Below, in pieces: positions 8,079 to 16,046 of a stretch of DNA of 64,000 bases (within the stretch, counting starts at the first letter, position 1; each line of letters begins with the position of its first letter). Source of the stretch: an uncultured Hyphomonas sp. (lineage in GTDB: Bacteria; Pseudomonadota; Alphaproteobacteria; Caulobacterales; Hyphomonadaceae); assembly GCF_963677035.1 (NCBI RefSeq), contig NZ_OY781472.1:3501658-3565657 (forward strand), given 5' to 3'. The translations under genes and the position numbers were made by a program. The notes under the pieces were generated by a model that was not told where the DNA came from, did not search any database, and saw only the letters and a list, made by a program, of their open reading frames with translations.

Positions 8079-9235
8079 TTGAGATGGCCCAATCCAACTC
8101 CCACACGACCCATGGCCGAGCGTGCTGCTTCAAGGCCTCGCTCGACCGGAATGCAACCTTTTGCGACACGTGCGGCGCCCCGCTAATGCGCTGCATGGCG
8201 ACGGATGAGTGCGGTGGCCTGCTGGACGAGACGGGGCGGTGTCCGGTCTGTGTCGTCCCCGAAATAAGTCTGGATGCAGGGTCGGCGTCGAGCATTCGGG
8301 TTGGCGGCACACTAGCCCTGCCCCTGATAGTGACCAACGCTTCCCCGGTCGGCCGACCGCTGTTCATAGAGGAAATGTGGATCAAGGGCGATGAGTCCGA
8401 ACTCAGGAAGATCGACCTGCCCTTCCAGCGGCTGAATTCCGGCGCGACCGGTGAGGTGGGTCTTCGCACCGGCGTACTGGAGACAGAAGGTCTGCACAGG
8501 TTCGACATCATAGTCGTCGTGGCGACACGGTATCTCTGGCGGGAAGAGCGCTATGCCTTCACCACCTCCATCGCCATCCCGGTCGATCCGGAAGGACCGG
8601 CAGAGATTGTCCAGAACTACAACATCCAGGCCGACGCGATCGGCGCCGGTATGACCATCTACAACCCCACGCGCATCCAGCAGGAACGCGAGGCGGGCGT
8701 CGCCACGCATGCCGAGCCGATACCGCTAACCCTGCGCCGGGCCGACACGCTTGAACGTTCGCTGGGCCATCGCGGTTATGAGGGCACCTACGCGGTGCCC
8801 CGGTCCACCTCCCTCGTCTGGCAAGGTTTCGACAAGGGACAGGCGCCATTGGATGGCCCGATCCGCACGGTCAGCGGTGTGCTCAGCGTCGGACGGGCAT
8901 CAAATTCACCGGAAGGTGGACTCAACGATGTCCGCCTTGTCATCGGTCAGGACGGTAAGGTCGACGAGGCCGCATCGGTTCACATTTCACGGCGGCATTT
9001 CCAGCTGTTCATTCAGAACGACCGTCTCAAGCTGCGCGTGGAGAGCCAGAACGGCCTCCGGATAAATGGCGAGGCTCACCGGCGTGGTACGGTCCTTATG
9101 CTGAACGATGGCGACATCATCCACCCGCTTGTGCGGCAACCGGACGCCGTATCCGTCAGCGTTCACTTTGAAATCCAACACGATGAAGTTGACCGGATCG
9201 TCCTCAGACGATGGGTCGGAGCACCAGGAAGTTAA
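8075..9235 (+). CDS. Double-zinc-ribbon protein with C-terminal FHA domain
   Basis: A 386-residue protein starting at ATG 8075, which overlaps the SPFH stop (ATGA). Residues 17-59 hold a double zinc ribbon (Cys17/18, Cys30, Cys33, then Cys40/46, Cys56, Cys59). Residues about 65-180 look like an all-beta, immunoglobulin- or arrestin-like domain. The C-terminal third (about 268-360) is an FHA domain: LSVGRAS, then HISRRHFQLF and NGLRINGE, preserving the Gly-Arg, Ser-x-x-His and Asn-Gly positions that bind phosphothreonine. FHA domains read the products of Ser/Thr kinases, and a kinase gene follows 2 bases later. The simplest model is a phospho-dependent adaptor between kinase and SPFH scaffold. 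Domain calls are by eye; FHA is firm, the middle domain is not. Confidence 0.85.
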   Translation: MIEMAQSNSHTTHGRACCFKASLDRNATFCDTCGAPLMRCMATDECGGLLDETGRCPVCVVPEISLDAGSASSIRVGGTLALPLIVTNASPVGRPLFIEEMWIKGDESELRKIDLPFQRLNSGATGEVGLRTGVLETEGLHRFDIIVVVATRYLWREERYAFTTSIAIPVDPEGPAEIVQNYNIQADAIGAGMTIYNPTRIQQEREAGVATHAEPIPLTLRRADTLERSLGHRGYEGTYAVPRSTSLVWQGFDKGQAPLDGPIRTVSGVLSVGRASNSPEGGLNDVRLVIGQDGKVDEAASVHISRRHFQLFIQNDRLKLRVESQNGLRINGEAHRRGTVLMLNDGDIIHPLVRQPDAVSVSVHFEIQHDEVDRIVLRRWVGAPGS

Positions 9236-9237
9236 TC

Positions 9238-10755
9238 ATGAGCACTTGCAAAGCATGCGGCGCGGAGCTGCCCGAAGGCAGCGTCTTTTGCGATCATTGT
9301 GGCGCCCCGCTCAAGGGAGATGATGTCGATGGCTACGACCAGGCCGCAGGCGGTGAGGAACTCGACAGTTACGAATCCGGAGCGGTCGCGCAGGTAACCC
9401 CTATGACCGGCCTCATCACGCCGGATCCCGATCGACCAACCGGGCGAGAAACCAAGGCTACGCCGGCTCTCTCCCCCGGGGAAACCTTCGCCGACCGGTA
9501 CGAAGTCGAGAAGGTTGTCGGCCGCGGTGGCATGGGCACCGTCTACAAGACCATTGATACGGTCTCCGGCAAGCCGACCGCTCTGAAGCTGATCAATCCG
9601 AGTTATGTCGGCGGCGAGAAGGCCATCCACCGCCTGATCGAAGAAGGGGTAACGGCACGCGACATACGCCATCCGAATGTCGTCGCAGTCTACGATGTCG
9701 GCCTGTCGGCGGAACAAGCCTATGTCGCGATGGAATATCTCGACGGTATTTCACTGCGCGAGTGGCATGGACGCACGATGCAGCGGGGCGAGACGATCCC
9801 GCTTCGCGTGGCCGCGCGGATCACGGTTGAAATCCTGGACGGACTGCGCGCTGCGCATGAGGCAGGCGTCATCCACCGCGACCTGAAACCGGAAAACATT
9901 ATTCTGCTGCAGGATCCGACAGAAAAATCCGCGCCGCTGAAGCTGCTCGATTTCGGAATCTCCCGGGCAGTTGGCGGGGCATCGTCAACATTCAGCAGCA
10001 CCGGTCTCGGAACGCCAGACTATATGGCGCCGGAACAACGCACCAATCCCGATACGGCGGGCCCGCCAGCTGACCTCTATTCGTTGTCGGTCATGTTGTA
10101 CGAATTGCTCGTCGGCGTTGTGCCCGGACGTCATTGGCAGCCCCCGTCCGGTGGACGCTCCGACGTTCCACAAGAAGTCGACGCGCTGATCCTGAAGGGC
10201 ATGTCCGACAACCGTGCGCTGCGCCCGCAAAGCGCGGAACAATACCGCAAGGAACTCGTCGCGGCGGTGAACCGTATTCCCGTGCCCCCGCCCCCCATCC
10301 CTCCGGATCCCGGTGGTGGTACGCCGGCGCCGGTGAATCGAACGCTGATTGCGTGGATCGTCGGCGGCTCGGCTGCCGCGCTTCTGGTGATTGTAGCGAT
10401 TGCCGCAGCGATTTTCGGTACGGATCCGAATCCCAATCCCCCCAACCCTTATGCCTATTATTCCGGCGAATGGGCGGACGGCTATGGCGGCTACTACGAC
10501 ATCGGGGTCAGCCCGAGTGGATCGTTTACCGGGTCTGGCACCAGCGGCGACGGAACACCGGTAAACATCCGCGGTGGAATCAGCGGGAACAACCTGCAGT
10601 ACACGCTCAATGTTCGCGGGCAGGACCTTGCGAACGGTCGCGGCGTAAAGACCGACGCCTGCCACTTCAACTTTCAGACCTTGGATCTCTACGGAAACAT
10701 CAGCCTAACGGGGCAGTTCCACGTCAATCACGAACCGGGAGAGCCCTGCCCATGA
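9238..10755 (+). CDS. Transmembrane Ser/Thr protein kinase with N-terminal zinc ribbon and external sensor domain
   Basis: A 505-residue kinase. The ATG at 9238 follows AGGAAG and opens with a zinc ribbon (Cys4, Cys7, Cys18, Cys21). The kinase domain spans about 85-345: glycine loop VVGRGGMGTVY, Lys117 in ALKL, catalytic loop HRDLKPEN (213-220), DFG (238-240) and an activation segment ending GTPDYMAPEQ, all intact. A proline-rich linker is followed by one membrane segment (about 370-393) and an extracytoplasmic domain of about 110 residues with two cysteines. That outer domain is homologous to the lipoprotein encoded by the next gene. Architecture resembles PknB-type receptor kinases, but the N-terminal ribbon and this sensor domain are unusual. 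Likely substrates are the FHA partner, itself, or the ECF sigma factor. Confidence 0.9.
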   Translation: MSTCKACGAELPEGSVFCDHCGAPLKGDDVDGYDQAAGGEELDSYESGAVAQVTPMTGLITPDPDRPTGRETKATPALSPGETFADRYEVEKVVGRGGMGTVYKTIDTVSGKPTALKLINPSYVGGEKAIHRLIEEGVTARDIRHPNVVAVYDVGLSAEQAYVAMEYLDGISLREWHGRTMQRGETIPLRVAARITVEILDGLRAAHEAGVIHRDLKPENIILLQDPTEKSAPLKLLDFGISRAVGGASSTFSSTGLGTPDYMAPEQRTNPDTAGPPADLYSLSVMLYELLVGVVPGRHWQPPSGGRSDVPQEVDALILKGMSDNRALRPQSAEQYRKELVAAVNRIPVPPPPIPPDPGGGTPAPVNRTLIAWIVGGSAAALLVIVAIAAAIFGTDPNPNPPNPYAYYSGEWADGYGGYYDIGVSPSGSFTGSGTSGDGTPVNIRGGISGNNLQYTLNVRGQDLANGRGVKTDACHFNFQTLDLYGNISLTGQFHVNHEPGEPCP

Positions 10756-11246
10756 GACGCCTGCTCCTTTTGACTGCCACTCTGATGGTATCGGCCTGCG
10801 AGCCCAGCCAGATGTTCGGGCCGGACAGCCGGAAAGACGAGATTGACGGCGGCGCGACAGTGCCTGCCAACGAAGCCGTCACCGGCGCCTACCCTTCCGG
10901 TACATGGGAGGATGGCCTCGGCAATGCTTGGATTATGACCGTCACCGGAGACCAGCTGGCCGGTGAAGCAGGAACGGAGAGCATTCGCGGTCTGAAGATG
11001 ACCGGCGCAATCAACGGCAACACGCTGGCCTATGAAATCGGCATTCCCGGCCAACCTGCCCTCGCCCACGGCACAGCGCGCCTGATCGAAGCAGACCACG
11101 CCTATTTCGAGACACTGAATACGGACGGAACGCTCAACGCCCACGGCCTGCTTCATTTCAACCATTCCGCCCAGGTGCCGACCGGCCAGCCAATGGACCT
11201 GCGGCCCCAGATCGATTGCGCTGGCCAGGGGACCAAAGGAGACTGA
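10752..11246 (+). CDS. Lipoprotein homologous to the sensor domain of the preceding kinase
   Basis: A 164-residue protein that starts inside the kinase stop codon (ATGA). The N-terminus MRRLLLLTATLMVSAC is a lipoprotein signal with Cys16 in the VSAC lipobox. After a short linker, residues about 38-140 align with the outer domain of the upstream kinase: SGTWEDGLGN matches SGEWADGYGG, GAINGNTLAYEI matches GGISGNNLQYTL, and HGLLHFNH matches TGQFHVNH. The repeat is therefore a duplicated domain, once fused to the kinase and once free and membrane-anchored by lipid. It may compete for or present the same ligand, or pair with the kinase sensor. No named family is recognised. Function is inferred from the duplication. 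Confidence 0.8.
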   Translation: MRRLLLLTATLMVSACEPSQMFGPDSRKDEIDGGATVPANEAVTGAYPSGTWEDGLGNAWIMTVTGDQLAGEAGTESIRGLKMTGAINGNTLAYEIGIPGQPALAHGTARLIEADHAYFETLNTDGTLNAHGLLHFNHSAQVPTGQPMDLRPQIDCAGQGTKGD

Positions 11247-11248
11247 AA

Positions 11249-12214
11249 ATGCCTCACGACTATTCCAACTACCGCACCGACGGATGCCTGCTTGAGGAGG
11301 TACCGAGCGAAGCACCGACACTGAAGACCGACAATGCCGGCCCGCTGCCCGACCGCATCGACCTGCGGGGGATGTGCTCGCCCATAGAGGATCAGGGTAG
11401 TATCGGCTCATGCGCAGCAAATGCCGTCGTCGGCGCGCTGGAATATCACCAACGCCTGTCCGGACAAGCCGTTACGGACCTGTCCCGACTTTATGTCTAC
11501 TACAATGCCCGCAAAATCGGCGGCACAGTGAACCAGGACGCAGGCACATTCATCCACCATGTGATGGCTTCCGTTCTGGCTTTCGGTGCGTGTCCAGAAC
11601 GTATGTGGCCCTATCAGAAAGCCATGTGGGCCACTGAACCCGTCCATGCCTGCTATGAGGTCGCCGAAAGGTTCGGCGCTATTTCCTATGCCCGGACTGG
11701 CCAGGGGGTGGGAAGCAAGGTCGCGGTAGCAAATGGACTCCCGGTCGTGTTCGGCATCAGCCTGCCCTTTCAGATGCTGATGGTCGAAGCCCGCGAAACA
11801 GGCAAGATCGAAAGCCCACGCGGCAATTGGTTGCCTCCCTCCGGCGGGCACGCCATGCTGATCGTCGGGTATGACGATGCGCGCCAGTCCTGGCTCGTCC
11901 GCAATTCGTGGGGGGCTGACTGGGGCCCGGAAGGCGGCCACCTCTGGATCCCCTATGACGTCATGGCCCATTACAGCCATCCGCATGCATTCTGGACGAT
12001 CGGCGCGATTGACAGCCACCCGGCTCTAAGCGTCAGCGGACCATCTCAACAGCAGGCGCTCGCCGCGGTACAGGCTCAGGGTCCGGCCCAGGTATCGAAT
12101 GCCCTGTCACGGCTCAAGAGGGCTCTCGGCGCTGATCTGGAAAGCAGTCTTGAAATGGCCAAGCAGGGTATTCGCAACCGCCTGCGTGGGCCGGGGGCCG
12201 GTGGCGGCTATTGA
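11249..12214 (+). CDS. Papain-fold (C1A-like) cysteine protease
   Basis: A 321-residue protein. The ATG at 11249 follows AAAGGAG and lies 2 bases after the lipoprotein stop. The catalytic set of clan CA is complete: Gln49 and Cys55 in EDQGSIGSCAANA, His201 in GGHAMLIVGYDD and Asn219 in VRNSWGADWG. It differs from papain in that the residue three before the nucleophile is Ile, not Cys, and the Trp after the nucleophile is Ala. The N-terminal stretch of ~35 residues before PDRIDLRG is too short to be a full inhibitory propeptide, and no signal peptide or membrane segment is seen, so it should act in the cytoplasm unless exported by another route. The C-terminal ~90 residues are helical and Gln/Ala/Arg-rich. 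Activity could be gated by the kinase complex; that is inference. Confidence 0.85.
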   Translation: MPHDYSNYRTDGCLLEEVPSEAPTLKTDNAGPLPDRIDLRGMCSPIEDQGSIGSCAANAVVGALEYHQRLSGQAVTDLSRLYVYYNARKIGGTVNQDAGTFIHHVMASVLAFGACPERMWPYQKAMWATEPVHACYEVAERFGAISYARTGQGVGSKVAVANGLPVVFGISLPFQMLMVEARETGKIESPRGNWLPPSGGHAMLIVGYDDARQSWLVRNSWGADWGPEGGHLWIPYDVMAHYSHPHAFWTIGAIDSHPALSVSGPSQQQALAAVQAQGPAQVSNALSRLKRALGADLESSLEMAKQGIRNRLRGPGAGGGY

Positions 12215-12237
12215 TCCAACAAGACCTATGCGGGAAA

Positions 12238-12283
12238 GGCCACTATCCGTATGCCGCAGGGTACGGCATGCTGGATAGTGGCC
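12238..12283. repeat. Long imperfect hairpin after the protease gene
   Basis: An 11-bp perfect outer stem (GGCCACTATCC at 12238-12248, GGATAGTGGCC at 12273-12283) continues through a one-base bulge into an 8-bp inner stem (12249-12256 with 12264-12271, one G-T pair) and a 7-base loop. It begins 24 bases after the protease stop. No T-tract follows on either strand, so it is not a standard intrinsic terminator; it could stop RNA decay, attenuate transcription into the second kinase gene, or be a mobile palindromic element. Confidence 0.75.
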
Positions 12284-12476
12284 CCGCAGCGGTCCCCACC
12301 CAGCTGCGATCTGTCTTTGCAATGATAAGCGCGAATTCACGGCGAAATGGGTCAGGGCATGCTTGGCTATTGTAAAAAATGTCCACAGGCTGGTACGTTC
12401 GCAATTCCAGAAAGTGCTTGGAAGTGGCGTGGGACCGGAGCCACCATCGACACTTTCACGACAGGGGACAGGGCAA

Positions 12477-14861
12477 ATGGACTCATCTGATCTCGAACGA
12501 CAGGCCGTTGCACTTTTCACCGAGGCGCTCGACCAACCTTCTGCCACACGGCGCGAGTGGGTTGCGAGCAAAGCCGACGGTAACCAGGCATTACTCCACC
12601 GCGTTCAGGTACTGCTTGACGCCGATTCCTCCGGCAGCACATCGCTGAAGACAGGAGGGGCCGCAGTCGATGCCACACCGCCGGAGGCGCCGGAGCGTAT
12701 CGGCGCCTACCGGATCACTGACCTGATCGGACAGGGTGGTATGGGGGCCGTCTATGAGGGGGAACGCGACTCCGGGGACTTCACCCACAAAGTCGCTATC
12801 AAGATCATCCGGCCGGGCGTCCTGTCCGATGCACTGATTGAGCGCTTCCGTCGCGAACGGCAGATTTTGGCCGATCTTGGCCATGCCAACATCGCCCGCC
12901 TGCTCGACGGCGGCGAGTTGGAAGACGGCTCGCCCTACATTATCATGGAGTATATCGACGGCCAGCCGATCACCGTCTGGGCAAATGAGCAGGGACTGCA
13001 CATCGGGGACCGCCTGAAACTCTTCAGCGATGCCTGCGCTGCCGTGCGGTATGCACACCAGAACCTGATCGTCCACCGAGATATCACCCCGTCCAATGTG
13101 CTCGTCACGCATACCGGACTGGTCAAGCTGATTGATTTCGGCATCGCCAAGCCGAACGAAGCCGATGTGCCCCGGCCTCACGGTGACCCGGGCTCCGGAT
13201 CCCTGGCCAGCCTCAGCTTCACACCGGGCTTCGCAGCCCCCGAACGCACACGGGGTAGCGCCGCCAATACGCTGTCTGATATCTACTCCCTCGGCAAGCT
13301 GCTCGAAGCGCTGATGGAAGGGCTGAGCACACCGGAAGACATTCGCGCGATTATCCGGCACGCTACAGAAACAGATCCGGCAGCCCGCTATGCCTCCGTC
13401 GATGCCCTGATGGAGGACATCCATAACTACCGCACCGGCCACGCTGTTGATGCGCGTGCTGGCGGAGCGGGATACCGTCTCGGCAAGTTCCTGAAGCGCC
13501 GCCGGCTTGCCGTTGCCGGCACGAGCCTCGCTTTCCTGGGTCTGACCGGTGCACTTGGCGAAACGACATGGCAATACCAGCGTGCGGAATCTGCCCTTCG
13601 GGATTCCAACTATCGCTTTCAACAGGTGCGTACGCTGGCCAAGTCGCTCATGTTCGACGTCTACGACAAGATTGATCTCGTGCCCGGATCAACGCGTGCG
13701 AAAGTCGAGCTGGCCGAAGCAGCACAGAAATATCTGGACTCTTTGGCGGGCGACGCCCGCGCCTCTGACGAGTTGAAGGTCGAGACAGCACGCGGGCTAG
13801 TGCGCCTTAGCGAAATCCAGGGCACTCCGGCCTTCAGCTCACTGCAGGCAAATGACGTCTCCGAACAGAATCTTGAACGGGCCGAGGAAATTCTAAAACC
13901 GCTGGAGAATAGTGAACCGAAATCCGACGACCTCCTGATTGCTCTGGGTGATCTCTATGCCGGGCTGGCCGATACGGCATTCTACGTGGAGTCAGATTTG
14001 GACAAGGCGTTCGAACAGAACGCGAAGGCGCAGGCCAGCTACGCCGCTTATCTTGAACGGCATCCGGACGATCTGCACCAGCGCTTCCAGCTACTGTCGA
14101 TGCAGGGAAATAAGGGCATCATGCAGTACCGTGCAAACGACCGCACTGCTGCAATCGAGACGTTAGACTCTGTGATTGCCGCTTTCCAGGCGCGGCTAAA
14201 GGATAATCCGGAGAACATCGACCTGCTCTATGGTCTCGCGCGGACGCAGCGATCGAAAGCGGAAGTTTTGATGAACTCTGACCGGGCTGCTGAAGCGGTC
14301 CAGGCAGTCTCCGGCGCGATGGAGACCATGAAGAAGATCCGCGCGGTGATCCCGGCAGAAACAGTTTCCTATTGGCGCGCTTTGACCTTCACCTATTGGC
14401 GCCGGGCCTATGCCTACTACCGGACAGGGCAGCCGGAGCTCGCCGTAAAGGATTATGAAAGCGCCATGGCATTGGCCAAACGGCGCATCCTTCTGGACCC
14501 GGATGATACTGATGCCCGTCAGAACCTGGCGACCTATAATGGCGAGATCGTCTACCCGCTGATCGACCTTGGCCGCCGCGCGGAAGCCGAGCAGAGCCTG
14601 CTGGATGCGACGCAATGGTTCGACGACCGATATCAGCAGGATCCGGAGCGCGGCGCCTATCAGCGCAACATGCTCGTACAGCATGTGCAGTTGCACGAAC
14701 TCTATAAGGGCTGGGACGGGCACGAGTCGCAACGATGCCATCAGCTGGACGAGATCAAGCGCTTCGCCGATATCATGGAAGAAGCCGGCACGATGTTGGA
14801 AAGCGACAGGCCGGAACTGGCAACCTTTTTCGAGCAAAACCCGATCTGCGGCACACAGTAG
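12477..14861 (+). CDS. Transmembrane Ser/Thr protein kinase with C-terminal helical (TPR-like) repeats
   Basis: A 794-residue protein; I choose ATG 12477 because the family starts with the DLERQAVALFTEALDQP helix and the 38 residues of the longer frame look unrelated. Residues about 1-55 form the helical prodomain seen in ECF-linked kinases, the kinase domain is about 77-320 (glycine loop LIGQGGMGAVYEG, Lys109 in VAIKI, DFG 220-222, APE in GFAAPERT), a membrane segment follows at about 343-361, then about 430 residues of TPR-like helices. The catalytic loop reads HRDITPSN: the lysine two residues after the catalytic Asp is threonine (Thr204). The usual partner of this kinase type is the ECF sigma factor found at 5183-5752. 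It converges with the minus-strand gene at 14868, 6 bases away. Confidence 0.9.
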   Translation: MDSSDLERQAVALFTEALDQPSATRREWVASKADGNQALLHRVQVLLDADSSGSTSLKTGGAAVDATPPEAPERIGAYRITDLIGQGGMGAVYEGERDSGDFTHKVAIKIIRPGVLSDALIERFRRERQILADLGHANIARLLDGGELEDGSPYIIMEYIDGQPITVWANEQGLHIGDRLKLFSDACAAVRYAHQNLIVHRDITPSNVLVTHTGLVKLIDFGIAKPNEADVPRPHGDPGSGSLASLSFTPGFAAPERTRGSAANTLSDIYSLGKLLEALMEGLSTPEDIRAIIRHATETDPAARYASVDALMEDIHNYRTGHAVDARAGGAGYRLGKFLKRRRLAVAGTSLAFLGLTGALGETTWQYQRAESALRDSNYRFQQVRTLAKSLMFDVYDKIDLVPGSTRAKVELAEAAQKYLDSLAGDARASDELKVETARGLVRLSEIQGTPAFSSLQANDVSEQNLERAEEILKPLENSEPKSDDLLIALGDLYAGLADTAFYVESDLDKAFEQNAKAQASYAAYLERHPDDLHQRFQLLSMQGNKGIMQYRANDRTAAIETLDSVIAAFQARLKDNPENIDLLYGLARTQRSKAEVLMNSDRAAEAVQAVSGAMETMKKIRAVIPAETVSYWRALTFTYWRRAYAYYRTGQPELAVKDYESAMALAKRRILLDPDDTDARQNLATYNGEIVYPLIDLGRRAEAEQSLLDATQWFDDRYQQDPERGAYQRNMLVQHVQLHELYKGWDGHESQRCHQLDEIKRFADIMEEAGTMLESDRPELATFFEQNPICGTQ

Positions 14862-14867
14862 GCAGCA

Positions 14868-15578
14868 TCAGAGGATTGCAGCCAACAGGTAGCCGACCAG
14901 AACGATGATGAATGCGGTGCTGCCGGTGATGGCGGCACCGGTTAACAGGGCCTTGCGCCGGACTGGAGGCAGGCTCGGCGTGTCCCAGCGCGGCACCGAC
15001 GTGCACAGAACACCGAGTAAACCGCCCGTGCCTTCCACCATGCCGAGATCACGCAACGGCAAGCCGGTCTTGAGAGCAATCACGCCGACCATGTGGCCCA
15101 TTGTGTGATCGTCGAGGCCGGAGGTAAGCGCGCGGTCCTCTCCCAGCACGATGATCTCTCCGGACTTGAGATGCAGGGCATAGTTGCGCTGCATGTTGCC
15201 CATGCCGAAGGAACGAAAGGCTTCCAAACGCGTCTCAATGGCATCAATAGCGGAGATTTCCATGAACCGGCGGTCACGGAGCCCTGCCCCCATCAGGGAC
15301 CGGTGGGCCGGAAGGTCCAGCAGCATCTCACCCGGCTCGATCTCTATCCGCCAGGCTCGCTTCGCCTGAAAATCGTGCCAGACATAATTCGTGAACAGGT
15401 ACATCCACGCCGCCAGGATTCCGATACCAAGGGCCCATAACCATTTGCCCTGAACAAGGAAGGCGACGGAGAGGATAGCAAAGGCAACGCAGAGCGAGCC
15501 TATCAGGAGCGTGGCAAACAGTCCGGCGATCCAGCCTGCTGCCGGCCTATGAAGAACGGTCTTCCCATCTGGCGCCAT
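14868..15578 (-). CDS. Membrane protein of unknown function
   Basis: A 236-residue protein with two adjacent hydrophobic segments near the N-terminus (about 15-42 and 46-66), a central soluble domain of about 130 residues rich in charged beta-strand-like sequence (AWRIEIEPGEMLLDLP, YALHLKSGEIIVLGEDRAL), and a C-terminal hydrophobic segment (about 211-234). The middle part has the look of a small PH-like or membrane-associated beta domain, but I cannot name a family. It lies 21 bases downstream of another small membrane-protein gene on the same strand, so the two form an operon that converges on the TPR-kinase gene. Membership of the signalling island is inferred from position only. Confidence 0.65.
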   Translation of the reverse strand: MAPDGKTVLHRPAAGWIAGLFATLLIGSLCVAFAILSVAFLVQGKWLWALGIGILAAWMYLFTNYVWHDFQAKRAWRIEIEPGEMLLDLPAHRSLMGAGLRDRRFMEISAIDAIETRLEAFRSFGMGNMQRNYALHLKSGEIIVLGEDRALTSGLDDHTMGHMVGVIALKTGLPLRDLGMVEGTGGLLGVLCTSVPRWDTPSLPPVRRKALLTGAAITGSTAFIIVLVGYLLAAIL

Positions 15579-15599
15579 GGCAATCGCTCACCTGCCGTG

Positions 15600-16046
15600 T
15601 CAGTTGCCAAACCCCGGATTGATTCCAAAGTCGCGCCGGGCTGCTACAATGGTCACCATGAATCCGGCCACAACATCGAGCAGCATCATTGTAATCAGCA
15701 GGAAAAATTCAGACGTCTCGAAGCCTCGGAGCAACATGAACATGATCAGGGAGATCACGAAGATCCCCATAGACAGACCATGATTGATCAACGTGAAGGT
15801 TTCCGTATTGGTCGATTTGATGATCTCGATGAACAGCATGATCAGGCCAAAGAGGAGAATGCTGTCTCCCACGCGGAAGTACCAGTGGCCGCCTGAAATC
15901 ATCGGCATATTGAAGATTGCCGCATCCAGCGTATGTCTGATTGGTTCTGCCGCGGCGCCATCCGCCTTTCCAGAGGTCACAGCAAGAACCGCATAAAGGA
16001 TAACGGGAAAAACCAGCAAAGGGGCCGCAGTAAACAGCTTTCTCAT
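15600..16046 (-). CDS. Small integral membrane protein of unknown function
   Basis: A 148-residue protein with about four hydrophobic segments (residues about 5-25, 58-78, 90-108, 114-135) and short polar loops; the first may be a signal sequence since it is followed by GKADGAAAEP. The start ATG at 16046 follows a GAGGTAA site. It probably leads a two-gene operon with the gene ending at 14868. No family recognised; the spacing of segments is reminiscent of small four-helix membrane proteins, but that gives no function. Confidence 0.65.
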   Translation of the reverse strand: MRKLFTAAPLLVFPVILYAVLAVTSGKADGAAAEPIRHTLDAAIFNMPMISGGHWYFRVGDSILLFGLIMLFIEIIKSTNTETFTLINHGLSMGIFVISLIMFMLLRGFETSEFFLLITMMLLDVVAGFMVTIVAARRDFGINPGFGN

